A DNA stretch of 64,000 nucleotides from Alligator mississippiensis (taxonomy: Eukaryota > Chordata > Crocodylia > Alligatoridae): the NCBI RefSeq assembly GCF_030867095.1, contig NC_081824.1:253333956-253397955 (forward strand). Direction: 5' to 3'. Shown here in pieces: positions 1 to 12,681 of this stretch. The position numbers and the translations under genes were made by a program. The notes beneath the pieces are model-generated. The model searched no databases. It saw only the letters and a list, made by a program, of their open reading frames with translations, and was not told where the DNA came from. Position 1 is the first letter of the stretch. Each line of letters opens with the position of its first letter.

Positions 1-720
1 GGATCCCAACAGGTGACAGTAGAGGTAAAAGCACCATGGCACATTACTGATTCCAGGTGCTAGGCATCAGAGCTTATTTCTTTAGAAAAGATGGTGAGCC
101 TGCAAGCAGAGGCCTATGCCTCCAGGGCACTCAACCAAGCATGACTGTGTCTCAGTGCAAATGTTCAGAGTGTTAAACACACCAGGTGAAGTAAAGAAAT
201 GGAAAGGGCCTGCTTTACGAAAACTGATGTTGCTCTAAATAGAAAATTTTGTGAAAGCTTACCATGAGGCATCAAAAGGCTCATCAAAGGCTTTAATGGA
301 AGCTTCACACATCTGCTTTCTCTCTCTCTGCCACACAAACTGAATCTGCATATACACTACCTGTTCCCTAGTCTGAATAGTTCTCAGGCAGATAGGACAA
401 ATTCACACTGATAAAATTATTAAAAGTTAAATGAAGATTAAGATAACTGAAGGGGTCTTCTCACAGGAACTCAATGGAATTCTCTCTGCAAGACAGGTAA
501 GACGTGAAAGCTCTGAAACTGCAAGTTGCAGAGGGGATGGCCGAAGAAAGATTATTCCTAGGTCTCTGCAAGCAGAACTCCCAGGAGTTGGTACAGCTGC
601 TCTTCTTTGGTGTGAGACCTTTTGGCAGGCAGCTCTAGTCTTTCCCTGGTACCTGTTTTCATTCAAATGTGTTGTCATCAAGTTAGAGGAACTTGGGACA
701 TGATCTAGTATATGAAAATG
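1..720. other. Unique sequence, no gene recognised
   Basis: No exon, RNA gene or known repeat end could be recognised here. The short open frames on both strands overlap each other and show no family motif. The stretch ends at the 5-bp target duplication of the solo LTR that begins at 721. Confidence 0.4.
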
Positions 721-2046
721 TGTCGCAGGGCACCTTAGTGCCTGCTCCTAGAGAGGAGAAACTGCCAGGGAGAGAGCCCTGGCAGAGCCTAATGAGCGCA
801 GCTGTGGGTTGCCAGGGCAACTAAGGGGAGCCAGCTGCCTGTAGGGGGCAGGGCCTGGCCCTTATGAAGCCCGGGGCTGAAGCTGGGCTAGCAGTTCTCT
901 GCCAGCAGCCTGGGAGGCAGGAGCTCTGGGAGTGAGGATGTGGAAAGGAGCCTAGCAGCAAGTACCATGGTCATATGGAGCAAGGTTGTTATGGCCATAG
1001 GGCTTCGGGTTTCAGTTATAGCCAGACGGCTGGAGCTAGCATTTGTGTTACAGCCTAGGGGCTTGTGGTTTTGCTTTGTGTTTGTATTATTACACCCGGA
1101 GGCTTGGGTGAGGCTGTAGGGGTTGGAGGAAGCCTCAATTATAGGGACCCCAGAGAGTGTGGGGTGCCCTAGCGCCAAGAGGGCGCATTATTTTCATAGC
1201 GCCAGGGAAGGCGCAGCTCGCACGCCAGTGCGTGAGTAACTGGCGGTGAGGAGCACGGCCAGTGGGTTGCGGGCGCAACCCGTAGGTTGCGGACGGGGAC
1301 CTAGACCCCGGATTGCGTGTGGGGGAACATAGACCCCGGCCCCAGGAAAGGGGCGGTATTATTGAGTAGCCCAGTGTGGGCACGGCAAGCCCCAAAGAGG
1401 GGGGAGCGCCATTATATGTTATTGAGTAGCCCAGTGTGGGCACAGCGAGCCCTAAAGAGGGGGGGAGCGCCATTACTGAGGAACCCTAGAGGGGCCATAT
1501 CAAGGAGCCCGAGACGGGCATAGCGAGCCCGGCTGCAGGCTAGTGCAGTAACACCCCTCAGACTGAGGCAGGGGGCTGTGGTTGCCCCGAGAAGACAGGG
1601 AGTAGCAGGGCGGCGAGCCAGGGTCAGAGAGGGTACCTGTGCGGTTGGCCCATAGGACCGGAGGCCCACTAGGGAGTCCCTGAGCGGGACCATACCATCA
1701 GGGGAGGCCCAGCGGGAGGCTGGGCACGAGAGAGATAGACCCAACGTCTATTACATCTGCGAGGCTTGGGGCATGGTATCGGGGGAGGTAGGAGCCACGC
1801 ATAGCCCATAAGGCTAGGGTGTCCAGGGAACACCCACCATATTGGGAGACCCCCAGGGGGTCCGGAAGAACCGTGGGGACAGAGGTCCCGAGTAGCCGTG
1901 CTCAGGGAAGACACAAGGCAGCCTCCCTATCATATAAACATCAAAGACGTGGCGGGCAAGAATTAGAGGGTGCCTTGGGCCGGCCTGTACACGGAGCAAG
2001 GGACCTCAAGGAGATCACGGCCCTCCGTGAGGACCCCGCCATGACA
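721..2046 (+). mobile_element. Solo LTR of an LTR retroelement (family 1)
   Basis: The segment begins TGTCGCAGGG and ends ATGACA, so it has TG...CA termini. It is flanked by near-identical 5-bp duplications, AAATG (716-720) and ATATG (2047-2051). It is GC-rich with no retroviral coding sequence. It shares a block of the type ATCTGCGAGGCTTGGG (near 1755) with the LTRs at 31271-32213 and 36376-38163, which marks all three as one family in the same orientation. A 5-bp duplication fits Gypsy or several ERV groups; which one is not decided. It is a fossil solo LTR, presumably left by recombination between the two LTRs of a full element. Confidence 0.6.
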
Positions 2047-2199
2047 ATATGACTTTCTTTTGATGTCTCGTGTCCTGTGAGACAGCTAAAAGTTTCTACT
2101 CTCTCCTTTTAATGCTCTGTTCTCAAGGTCCCAGACAGCAACTCGCTGCCTTCTAGCCAAAAACCCATTATAAATGAACCTTGTGGACCTTCCTTGCAT

Positions 2200-3800
2200 T
2201 AAGTGTTAGCACTGAAGTTTTGCTAGGATGGTCAGCTCTTAGAATGCAAATCACTTGTCCGTGGTGGATCAGCATGCGATGCAAATGAAAGATCCTTCAA
2301 GTAATCTGAAGGTTTCATGCCATCTCAAATGTAAGGATCTTCTTTCCTTCTGTGGCAGGCTTGCTGGTAACAGCCCTGCACACAGGACTTGGAGAAGCTC
2401 GATTGTGATTGGTGGAGCATTCCCACCAATCGGGTAACTGCTGGGGAGGGGCTTGCCCTGTCCCTACCCAGGGCAAGGCAAGGAGCCTGCACCTGGTTGA
2501 AGACGGCACTCCACCTCATCCTGATTGGTCCATTTGCAATCTGGGGGTGGAGTCTCGGGAGAAAATAAAAGAGAGGCATGCTCAGCACATAGGGGGGCTA
2601 CAATGAGGGATGGAGCAGAGAGCGGGTAAAGAAGAGCTGGCGAGAGCTGGCCAGCGGGGTGGAACAGTTGCCCTGAGGAGCCCAAAGACCTCTTTGCTGG
2701 ATGGGAGCGGCAAGCGGCTACATCCCCAGCCCCACTGCTAGGAGCACAGCATCAGTACACAGTTCAGTGCACAAAGTGAAACCCTGGGAGCTGCACGAGG
2801 CAGCTCAGGTCTCCAACCCCTGGCACGAAGCCAAGCATCCAATGCAGACAGCGCTGCACGGAGGGTCCAAGAGGCACTGGGACCCTGGGAGTTGCTCGAG
2901 GTGGCTCGGGTCTCCAACCCCTGGCACGAGGCCAGGAGCTCAGTGCACGGACGGTGCATGGTGGGTCTGGGAGCAGACCAAGACCCTGGGAGCCCTCAAG
3001 GGGCTCGGGGCTCCCACCCCTGGCACAAGGCCAGGCAGTAGGTGCACAGCCAGTGCACAAGCAGTCCAGGAGCAGGCTGAGACCCTGGAGGTGCACAAGG
3101 CGGCCAGGGTCTCCAACCCTGAGCAAAAAGATAGAGCCCTTGGTGCACATGACAGTGCACATGGCCCTGAGCAGGCTGGCAGCCCAGAGGGAGCCTGAGG
3201 CAGGTGGGACCTTGACAAAAGAGGCAGCAACTCGCCCAGGGAGATGAAGACCACCTACCAGGCCCGTGGAGTCATGAGTTACCAGGGAAAAGGATTCCCA
3301 CAGAGAAGGGGAAATGCACCTAGGATCGGTGAAGCTGCCCCCCTGAAGGGAAGTCCAGGCAGGAGAAGGCTTCCTGGGTCTGGAGTCTTTTCCTTGAGAG
3401 CTATTCCAGCTGGGTTGTGGAAGGGCCTGAAGGGCACTGAGGAATCTCCTTCTTGGCACTGTAGCGCAGTCACTGCTCCAGAACAACCTGGACCCTCGGT
3501 GTCCCTGAAAGATGTGGATTAGTACTGGATGTTATTGCGCCTTATATTTTGAATGTTAGCACCTCACATTTTGTGTATTTGTATTTCATGATTGTGAGCT
3601 TGTATTTTAGTAGAGTTTAATTATTGCCATAATCTTTATTGAAACCCTTGTACTAGTTCTTTCATATTACTTACCTGTGTTCTGAGTGGTGGTAAAGAAT
3701 GATATATATATTGCATATAGTTCATGTTGTATATATTTGTATCTTTTATATCTATTTCTGTTAGGGTTTATGGTATCAATAAATTTGTACATAGTTAAGT
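2200..3800 (+). other. GC-rich block with promoter-like motifs, possible LTR-type fossil
   Basis: This block has two GATTGG or inverted-CCAAT type motifs (near 2407 and 2521), an A-rich AAAATAAAAG (near 2564), a tandem repeat (2781-3170), and at its far end an AT-rich tract with AATAAA near 3778. Promoter motifs followed by a polyadenylation signal suggest a long LTR or similar retroelement end. Termini and target duplications could not be fixed. The 165-codon open frame at 2701-3198 only reads through the tandem repeat and has no recognised domain. Confidence 0.3.
2781..3170 (+). repeat. GC-rich tandem repeat, four units of about 100 bp
   Basis: The phrase ACCCTGGGAG or close variants recurs at 2781, 2882, 2993 and 3082. 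Each time it is followed by a CTCGAGG-like stretch, TCTCCAACCCCTGGCACGA or a variant, and paired GTGCAC motifs. Spacings are 101, 111 and 89 bp, so the units vary in length. It lies inside the GC-rich block and looks like a minisatellite internal to a repeat. Confidence 0.7.
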
Positions 3801-4194
3801 TACTGGAGTGTCCTGGTTAGCTCTATAGAGGAAGGAGGGAAACTGCTCAGCCTGGGGATTCCACCCACAGCACACCTGCCCTGCTAACGATCCCCTTCAA
3901 CTGGAGAAGGGAATATATACCCAGGCTACACTTCAGTGGGGGAAGGTCTCTACGAGAGTGTCCTTTGCAGTAAAAAGAACAAGACTAGACTGTAATGAAG
4001 GCAGAAGTGATTCTTTATAGAGTTTACAATATACAAGCTGTTGTTTTTTCTGTCTCAAACCCCCAGAAAAGACTAAAACAAGCTTGTTCTCATGAAATCC
4101 TGGCCTAACTCCCCCTGCTACAATCTACCTTTAAGAATTCTTAACACTCCTATATAGATTTCAAAGCCTTTCACAGAGATGAGTTAATAATAAT

Positions 4195-4300
4195 ATCATA
4201 AATCCTGTACAGATGGGAAAACTGGAGCACAGAAAGAATGAGAAGCGTCATAAACTCACACAAGTCAGTAACAGAACCAGAATTTGGGGCTCCTAATGTT
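4195..4300 (+). repeat. MIR-like SINE fragment
   Basis: The text AGATGGGAAAACTGGAGCAC, then a region resembling CTCACACAAGTCAGTAACAG and AACCAGAATTTGGGGC, follows the MIR core pattern (bar-coded by 'gaaactgaggcacagag ... cacacagcaagtcagtggcagagc'). It is diverged and incomplete, as expected for an ancient amniote SINE. Confidence 0.55.
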
Positions 4301-4737
4301 TCAATCTAAAGTGAGCCTGTTTAAATGATAACTACTAGCGAGGGAAAAATGGATATTTTGAACATAGGCGACGTGCCATGCCCCCCCTGAGATTGACCCT
4401 TGCTGGCCGAGGAGTGGGGGCACTGAGTGACATGCCAGCTGGAGCTCTCCCTGAGATTGTTGCCGGATGGCTCTGAAAAGCACCAGTGGCACTGAGAGAA
4501 GTGCTGCGGTCGGTGATTGGCCGTTAGTAACCCCCAGACTCTGGAGGCACCAGTTGCCCATGATTTTTAACATTACAACTACTTCCAAACCTTGTAGGGG
4601 CAGGGCATTTACAGTGCCCTCCTTCCCCTGCTTTACCTGTAGCAACTTACAGTGTTTTCCATGTTTTGGGCATTGTGCCTGGTAGTTTTACAAGAGGGTT
4701 GTTTGCTAAGTTTTTAAGAATAGCTTGCTCAATCACT

Positions 4738-4837
4738 TATCTAGGATGGTTTAAACAAGGTTGATCCTGCCTTGAGCAGGGGGTTGGACTAGATCTGACC
4801 TCCTGAAGTCCTGTATAGCCCTACTTTTCTATGACTC
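4738..4837 (+). mobile_element. CR1 LINE, 3'-terminal fragment
   Basis: About 100 bp contain the CR1 3' end: GCCTTGAGCAGGGGGTTGGA, then GACCTCCTGAAGTCC, ending in a TTCTATGACTCTG tail. Only the tail is left, the usual product of 5'-truncated reverse transcription. It abuts the target duplication of the MITE at 4841. Confidence 0.85.
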
Positions 4838-4840
4838 TGT

Positions 4841-5327
4841 GGGCACATCTACATTAGATGTTTACTGCAGAGTAGACTAATTAGCTCCACAGTAAATGTT
4901 GTGCATCACACATGCGACCCTATTAGGCTGGAGTAAACTAATTAACTCTGCAGCAGGGCACTACATGTAAATACAAGTACTATTCTGCTGTGGAGTTTTT
5001 TACTCCACAGCAGTGAACGTGTAGATGCTGGCCCAGCTGGCTGGGGCATGAGGGTGCTTTAGTGTGGGGGCTGCCTGCTGGCTAGCCTCGTACTGAAGCA
5101 GCCCTGTGGCCCAGCCAGCCCCTCTGCAGCACATTGAGCCAGGAGGAGCAGCCCCAGGCTGGCAGGCTGACCCCCTGAATCCCCTGCTAGCTGGAACTGC
5201 TGTGACCCAGCACAATATGCTGCAGTCTCAGGTGCATGTTTGAACAGCGTGCCCAGGAGCAATAAACTCTGGCTCAATAAGTGCTGGGGTTCATTGCTTT
5301 ACATTAATTTTACATGTAGATGAGCCC
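4841..5327. mobile_element. MITE with GGGCACATCTACA ends and 3-bp TSD (Harbinger-like)
   Basis: The left end GGGCACATCTACATTAG pairs with the inverted right end CATGTAGATGAGCCC, and the element is flanked by TGT (4838-4840) and TGT (5328-5330). It is 487 bp and non-coding, with several short hairpins such as CTGTGGAG...CTCCACAG. Its middle (a passage with GCCCAGGAGCAATAAACTCT) is found inverted in the MITE at 59762-60194, so they belong to one family. A 3-bp duplication is a PIF/Harbinger trait; that assignment is inference. Confidence 0.7.
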
Positions 5328-5330
5328 TGT

Positions 5331-8300
5331 AATTCTAAGATTCCCTGCAGAAAGAAGACACCGTTTCTTAGTATTAATGCTGCTTTAATGCCTCAGATAC
5401 CAATGGGCTATTTACAGTTGACTTTGGATCGATTGTTCCTTACAATGTCAAGTTGTTCTACTCCCAGAGAAAATAATTGCGCGTACCCCTTCTTGGAGTT
5501 TCCCAGCTTCCAATTGTGTTCCCCCTACAACTATGCCCTTTGAGCTTTTCTGGCCAGTGCGGAACAGAGTAGAACTCTTTCCCCTCTCCTTTTTTTGGCA
5601 ACCATATTTTAGGACTATGGCATATACTCAAGCCTGTACAAAATATCCATTGAGGCCTCTGCCTACTGCCCACCTTCATAAGATGAGGGTATTGATCTTT
5701 TGTAACCATAACCTATATCAATTGCCTGGGGTGTAGAAATAGAGTACAGTTTCTCACCATCCTTCACATGGACTACAACTTTATGACAAGCTTCTGAGAT
5801 ATTCCAGATGTTCCCCTTGCGTGAGATCAAGGCCTAATTTTATCCTTTGTGTTTAACAAGGGTCCTTGATCCCTGAAGGTAAGTAGGCTCCCTTTTTCTT
5901 GTAATCATCAGCTCAGACCACCTAATCATGGCTATTTTAAATCATAACCCAGGCTTTTAACACTGCCCAAAGTCCCACACCTTTGTGCAGTTTCATAAAA
6001 TTATGTGAAAACCCCTGTTCAAACAGCCCACTGTTGCTTATTCTATATGTCTCTTTCTCTGTGAAAAGGAACAAAAAACCTAGTGGCTTCTGATGCAATC
6101 ACTTCTGGAACTTTTAGCTGTTTTAATTCTGCATATGGAATAAATGAAAAACGCCTTTAGAAATAATACTACTGCAGATCTTCTCAAGTCATTATTATTT
6201 TGGCAGCAACTTTTCTTACCAGCAGAAAGCAGCCTAGAGTTAAGAATGAAGTTATATATTAAAGTATTGCTAATCACAGTTCCAGATTGTTCAGTGCTTG
6301 CATTAGAAACCTCTATTTTCTGCCTGCAGGAATTCATGAAGGGCTGAAACTTGGCATAGATAAGGAAAAAATATTAATAATTAGTATTACTTTTAGTACT
6401 ACAAAAAAAAAAAAAAGATTGAATTTTGACTTAGAACAAGATTTCCCTTTTTACCATTTTACCAGTATGGCAAGTTGGATATAAGGGTCAGTGTTTTCCC
6501 TCTCCTTTCAGTTGTGCATGCCATGAACTACAATGGAGATTCCCTTATGGAAAAGTGTTCCAGAATCTATTAAGAACCATTGTCTTGCTACAAAATGAAT
6601 TAAACCAGCCAACAAAATCCTAGGATTTCGACTGTATAATGAATTCTATAGGATAGCTTTAATATTTTATAACAGCTTATTTTAGCAAGTGCTGTTAACC
6701 CCTATTTAATTTCTTTAGAACTCTCTTGATTTTGTTTTTGTAAAATAGGGAAAAAAGTTCAGTAGAACTTTTCCATAAATAATGTTGCAGACCCATGAAA
6801 ATGAGGATTGAAACATCATCCTATGCTCTGCTGTGTGCACACCCAAGGAATTGGAACATACAGTGGTCCACAGGTCCTTCACTATGGCATGAAGGAGTGA
6901 TCTGCAATTGCCATTTAAGTCTGAAGCACCAATTATAGATATCTGAAGAATGACTGAGTCTCATCGAGTTGAAGAAATATCAATAAAGGCACGTATGTAT
7001 TTAACTGATTTCAGTGGCTTTTCTGAACTTCTGTAATTTAGAAATGAGTTTCTTTTAAACATTGAGACCAGCATTTTCTGGGTGCTCAAAATTAATCTCC
7101 TATAGCCATATTCAGGCTTTTAAATGAAAGTGGTCTGGTTTTAACAAGTGCTGAGCGTTGGCAGCTTCCCGGGAAAGCAATATTTTTCAAATTTGTCACT
7201 AAAGATTTTTCAGAGTTTGGATAAGAAACTAAGACCACAAAATAATAAAAAAATAAACAGTTTCTCAATTCTCTCTTTCTATTCCATTTTCCCTCTAAAT
7301 TTCCAGTAGCAAAATGGAAAAGAAAAAGAAAAAAAAAAAGGAGAAAAACCAAAAACAATTTTTCCCCCATGTGGGGGTGGGAGTCTACTAAAAAAACCAG
7401 AAAAATCTTAGAAAAAAACCCAAAAAATTCATTAATGGGTTCTATTTTGAAAATAAGGATATCTTCAGTCAAACTAATATTGAATTCAATATTTTGATCA
7501 GCTCTCATTATATACACTACCTGCTATTATCATTATCAATTCTCAGCTGTCTCCAGAAGTGACAGTTGCTGCAAAGAGCTTTCAATCTTCTTTTCAGAGG
7601 AGAGTGAATGGGCTCTTTCTTGAACCACAGCCCGGAGGTTAAAGCAGAAGAGCAGATCCCTCACTGAGAGAGTTCTGACCAGTATCCCAGTACAACAAGT
7701 AGTTCACTCATTCTCAAACAAACTCGACCCATGCCTGTATTTACTGATAATATCTGGAATCTTTATAATTAATCATCAGAGTACAAGATGCCAGAAGCCC
7801 TCAAACAAGTTACAGTCAGGCTGTTTGCAGAAAACCCCCCAATTCTGAATGCTAATATCCTTGTCAGCTATTACTGACTCCTTACCTTTCACTTCCTCAA
7901 ATTAAAATGCAGCTAATGACAAGTCAACTCCAACAAGCCTCTTGTGCTTCAGATGGAGCCACAGCACTGAAATGGCAATAATTTAAATGGTCTCCTCTGG
8001 GCAATGGACAGAGGCCAGTTGCCCCTGCTGATAAAGGCTTGATCTTTTAGTGACTTACTGTACATCGATCAGAGGTGTTGCTGACAAGGCTGTAGAACAG
8101 GCAACAATTCTGTTTCCTTTCTTTGAAATGATCACAAAAGTAGCACCAAGTAATTGCTCCTCATTTTGACAGATTTCAGCAACGGACTCCCTCAGCCCTG
8201 TCAAATATCCAGATCAATATCCATGTGAAACCACTGGGGAGAGAGTGAGATCATATTGACTCCAATGTGACCAGCAGGTCAGAAATGTTCAGCTTTATGG

Positions 8301-8530
8301 CTCCTTTTCACTGAATCCAGACATAGCTGTCGGCCAACTTCACCCAATGTCTGGCAGAGACAAGGAGCCAGAAAAAAACGGTAGCTCATTTTAGATGAGA
8401 TGGAGGTGATGCTGTTTGAAGGTGAATGCATTTTGAAAGCTTAACAAAATACAATAATGAAGGTAACTACCCAGCCACTATCAAAATGGGCTGCAGTTTG
8501 GGGGTCTTAACAGAGACATCTCTGCTCCCA
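5331..8530. other. AT-rich unique region, no gene recognised
   Basis: About 3.2 kb without a recognisable exon or well-bounded repeat. It holds an A-run near 6402 and A/T-rich low-complexity sequence around 7220-7400, where the 141-codon minus-strand frame is an artefact of composition. The part at about 7860-8330 is of even, unique-looking composition with homeodomain-like core motifs (GCTAATGACAAG, AATAATTTAAATGG) and is a candidate conserved non-coding element. Confidence 0.4.
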
Positions 8531-8559
8531 GGTTTCCAGATTGCACCAGTGGCTGGAAA

Positions 8560-9930
8560 TGCCTTTTCCATATGTAGCCCCGGTACACCCAAGGGTGTGC
8601 CCTGATCCCAATTACAAGGGAGTGGTGAGAGGTGAGGGTGCTGTGGGAGGGGTCACCGCCACTGACTCGTGGTTCCCTCCTACCTCTATACAGTTAGACT
8701 CGAGACAGGCATGTAACTATTTACAGTATTTATTAACATATAACATACATAAATATAAAACTAAATATTATATACATATATTTACACAGGGGACATTAAT
8801 CAATAACCAAGGTCAAACCCTAAATAACACTGTGGGAGAATCACTCCCAACCATAAACCCCAGGGAAAACAATATATATCCACAATGAACCCACAGCTTC
8901 CCCACAGTGGGGAACCTGTACTCAATTAAAAGGTCACGCAGAATATAACAGCAGAAATGTGATTTTACCCCTGCAGAGGAACAGTTCCCACTTTCTTTAG
9001 TGCAGAATGATAGGCATCAAATGGGCCCTACCCAAGTAGGGGACTTAACATTCAAGAAAAACCAACAGGGTGTTTTCAGAAATTACTCTCTCCTATGATA
9101 GCACTATTTAGCCATCACAAATACACAGTTTCAGCAGCATCACACAATACAACAACACAATACAAGATTTCAATATAAGGCACAATCATAAACGATCTTA
9201 ATAACATCTATTCCTTAATATAGTCCATGACCCATAGCAAGATATAGTCCTTCTTCCAGTGAGGTCCCTTTGTGAGGGGGTGGGAGGTAGGAAGCACCAG
9301 GGGCCCCTCCCCTTAGGGCCTTAACTAGGCAGGGGTGCTGCTCACTCAGCACCTTCTCTGGGCCTGCCCGCCCCACATGTGTTTCCCCTGAGGGACCCAA
9401 GGGCCCAATGACTCACACTCCCTTAGGTGGTGGTGGTCAGGGCACAACTTGCTGGGGTCTCCTCTGCGCCACTGCTGGAGCACCCCTCCAGGCCTTCCCT
9501 GTGCCGCTGGACTCTTCCCCACCCTGTGCCCTGCTAGGCACCGAGGGCTCAGCTCCTCTCAGCTGCTGTACCACTGCTGGCTCCTGGGTGCTGGGCCTCA
9601 TGCCGCAGCACTGCTATTTCCCTGTGCCCTGACTTGGCACTGAGGGCTCTTTTAGCAAAGGCCGGGCCCTTCAGGCTCCAGCCCTGACCTCATGCCAGGT
9701 GGCTAATCCGAGCAGCCTCCTTTGCTCCCTAACTCCACTCCCTCATGCACCACCCTGCGCACCATGGGACCTGGCTGCTTGCTGGGAGATGGGGCCTGAG
9801 CTGCCTCACCACAGCTCCCAAGGCCCTTGCCCCATGCACCACCCTGCACATCGTGTGGCCTGCTGCTCTTCTGGGGTTGTAGGCTCAAGCTGCTGTTTGC
9901 ACCTGCCAGAGCCTGAGCTCCATGCAGTTC
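8560..9930. other. Repeat-like region of uncertain class
   Basis: AT-rich sequence (8710-9240) passes into C-rich sequence (9240-9930). A phrase like CATGCACCACCCTGC recurs near 9743 and 9834, about 90 bp apart. A TGTAGCCCC start near 8574 could be an LTR terminus, but no matching end with a convincing target duplication was found. The open frames are low-complexity and do not resemble known proteins. Confidence 0.25.
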
Positions 9931-9931
9931 C

Positions 9932-10360
9932 CCCCAAACCCCTGCACTGATCTCCTTGAAACTTGGCAAGCTTTGTGGCCTCAGTAAGAGCTACCACCCC
10001 TGCAGTTTTATCCCCCCTGTGTTGTAACATATAGAAGTGACAGGAGTCTTGCTTTCAAGAATTTGGGGTACAGTTGCCCCAAAACCCCTGCACTGATCTT
10101 CTTGAAACTTGGCAAGCTTTGTGGCCTCAGTAAGAGCTACCACCCCTGCAGTTTTCACCCCACTACATTGTAATGCTTAGATGTGACATGAGTTTTGCTT
10201 TCAAGAATTTGGGGTGCTGTTCCCCCCAAGCCCCTCCACCAATCTTCTTGAAACTTGGCAGGGTTCATCCTCTCTGCAGAGTCTACCACCACTTAAAATT
10301 TAATCCAATTTGGACAAAAAACAACAAAGTTAGATAATTTAATAAATAATTTATTGTTTC
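9932..10360 (+). repeat. Tandem repeat, 146-bp unit, three copies
   Basis: The phrase CCTGCACTGATC or a variant begins at 9941, 10087 and 10233, exactly 146 bp apart each time. It is followed by TTGAAACTTGGCA and, in the first two units, TTTGTGGCCTCAGTAAGAGC. The first two units are very similar and the third is diverged. The array runs into sequence ending CACATAGCCCTA near 10512, which resembles the right end of the TAGGGCTGTG hAT family, so it may lie inside such an element. Confidence 0.85.
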
Positions 10361-10524
10361 CCCATTATACCCTATGGCCGGATCTCCGAGGCAGCTCCAA
10401 AGCGCTTCGGGAAGCTGAACGAGGCCAGCGCTGTGACCCGGATGTGCTGCTTTGGCCCCCGAAGCATCCAAAGCTTCTCCAGATCTGAAGCTCCGTCCAA
10501 AGCCTCACATAGCCCTAGTGTCTT

Positions 10525-11430
10525 AGTTGGGGATAGGTAATATGCAAGAAAATAGAATATTTCAAATTTTCATCTTGATTCAGTACTAAAACGTTAAAAT
10601 ATCAGAATTTCCTGAGGCACAGACATTGTGATTTTCCCTCTATTCTAGATCTATAAAGTATTTCAGGACATCTTCTCTGGCCTTGCCGGGAAGGTTCACT
10701 CTGTTACTTCATCTGGTGCAGGCAGAATTGGGAGGAAAAAACCATAAACTAAAATTCTGTCAGATCACTGAATTAAATGCAGGAGACTACAAAACCAGAG
10801 GTTTAGGAAGCATTGGCGTGAAGAATCAGGCAGCAACATATTCTCGGTGCCTTGTCTAGAAACACTTAGTGCTCTGGTGATTCCTGGAGAGGAAATGCAG
10901 TCTCCAAGTGCAATGGCCCCATAAGATAAGTTCCTCGGCTAGTTAAGAAAGGCTATAGAAATGTCGCCACCCTAGAATTATGACAGAGTGATGGGTAGGT
11001 TGCATGAACACATCGTTTTCTGGAGGAAATAGTTCTTTTCATTTCCCTTGGGTTATTTCGGTTAGTCACCATGCCTTCTGGGCAACATGAAGCTCCAGAC
11101 TTCTGCAATAATTCATGGATTATGCCATCAGTAAGAGGGCAGCTCTGTGCCTGGACAGTGTCTTCAGCCCTAGCAGGCAATCACAGCGGAGTGAAGATGG
11201 GAAGGCGCCTGAGAAAAGTCAAGCTTACTCATACTGCAGCTATACATTTGGCAAAAAAAGATAAGCAGCTGAGGCATGCTGTTGGAAACAGATCAACTCA
11301 GCTCAGCCTCCTGCAAACTCCTTACCTCAAACAACATGAAATCCTTGGAAAGTTTGGTCAATAACTCTTGGAGATGTTTGGACTATTCAAGATTCAGTGG
11401 GTCATGACAGGACTTTAGAGAATGGGCAGG
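10525..11430. other. Unique region, no gene recognised
   Basis: About 0.9 kb between the tandem array and the CR1. No exon, RNA gene or repeat terminus was recognised. Confidence 0.35.
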
Positions 11431-12681
11431 TCACATAGTACTAGCTAGTGGATTAACTCACACTACTGAAGCACTATCACAGATAGGTACAAACTGTTCA
11501 GGAAAGACAGGCAGGGAAAAAGAGGAGGAAGAGTTGCTCTTTATGTAAAAGAGCCATATGATTGTTCAGAGCTCCTTTATGAAAGTGGAGACAGCCCTAT
11601 TGAAAGTCTCTGGGTTAGGGCTAAAGGGGAGTGCAACAAGGTTGATGTTGTGGTAGGTGTCTCCTATAGACCACCAGACGAGGAGGAAGTGGTGGATGAG
11701 GCTTTCTTCAGACAGCTATGGAAATTTCCTGATCACAGGCCCTGGTTCCCTTTGGGGACTTCAATCACCCTGACATCTGCTGGGAGAGCAATACAGCAGT
11801 GTGCGGGCAATCCAGGAAGTTTTTGGAGAGTATTGGGGATAACTTCCTGATGCAAGTCCTGGAGTGACCAACTAAAGACCATGTTTTTCTTGACCTGCTG
11901 CTCACAAACAGGGATGAACTGGTGGGGGATGCAGTAGTGGATGGCAACTTGGGCAGCAGTGACCATGAGATGATTGAGTTCAGGATCCTGACAAAAGGAA
12001 GAAAAGAGAGCAGCAGAGTAAGGACCCTGGACTTTAGAAAAGCAGACTTTGACTCGCTCAGGGAACTCATGGGCAGGATTCCCAGGGAAGCCAGTCTGAG
12101 GGGGAGAAGAGTCCAGGAGAGCTGGCTGTACTTCAAAGAAGCCTCACTGAGAGTGCAGGAACAAACCATCCCGATGTGCAGAAAGATTAGTAAGTATGGC
12201 AGAAGACCAGCTTGGTTTAGCAGGGAACTCTTCAATAAATTAAATCACAAAAAGAAAGCTAATAAGAAGTGGAAACTTGGACAAACAACTAGGGAGAAGT
12301 ATAAGGGTATAGCTCAGGCACACAGGGATGATGTCAGGAACGTGAAAACGCAATTGGAGTTGCAGCTAGCAAGGGGTGTGAGGGGTAACAAGAAGGGTTT
12401 CTACAAGTATGTTGGTAGCAAGAAGACAATTAGGGAAAGCGTGGGTCCATTACTGAATGAGGGAGGCAACCTTGTGACAGAGGATGCAGAAAAGGCTGAA
12501 GTGCTCAATGCCTTTTTCACCTCAGTCTTCACAGGAAAGTTCAGCTTCCAGACTACTGTACCTGGCAGCACAATTTGGGGAGGAGGTGAGCAGCTAACAG
12601 TGGTGAAAGAACAGGTTACGGACTATTTAGAAAAGCTGGACATATACAAGTCCATGGGGCCAGATGGGATGCACCAGAGGG

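Noticed and set aside
2764-3486. 240-codon open frame on the minus strand
   Set aside because: It runs antisense through the GC-rich tandem repeat, with low-complexity composition and no recognised domain or splice context.
7092-7517. 141-codon open frame on the minus strand
   Set aside because: The sequence is A/T-rich and gives runs of Phe and Leu; composition alone explains the lack of stops.
9932-10360. CRISPR-like array
   Set aside because: The units are contiguous 146-bp repeats without short repeats and unique spacers, and the genome is animal.
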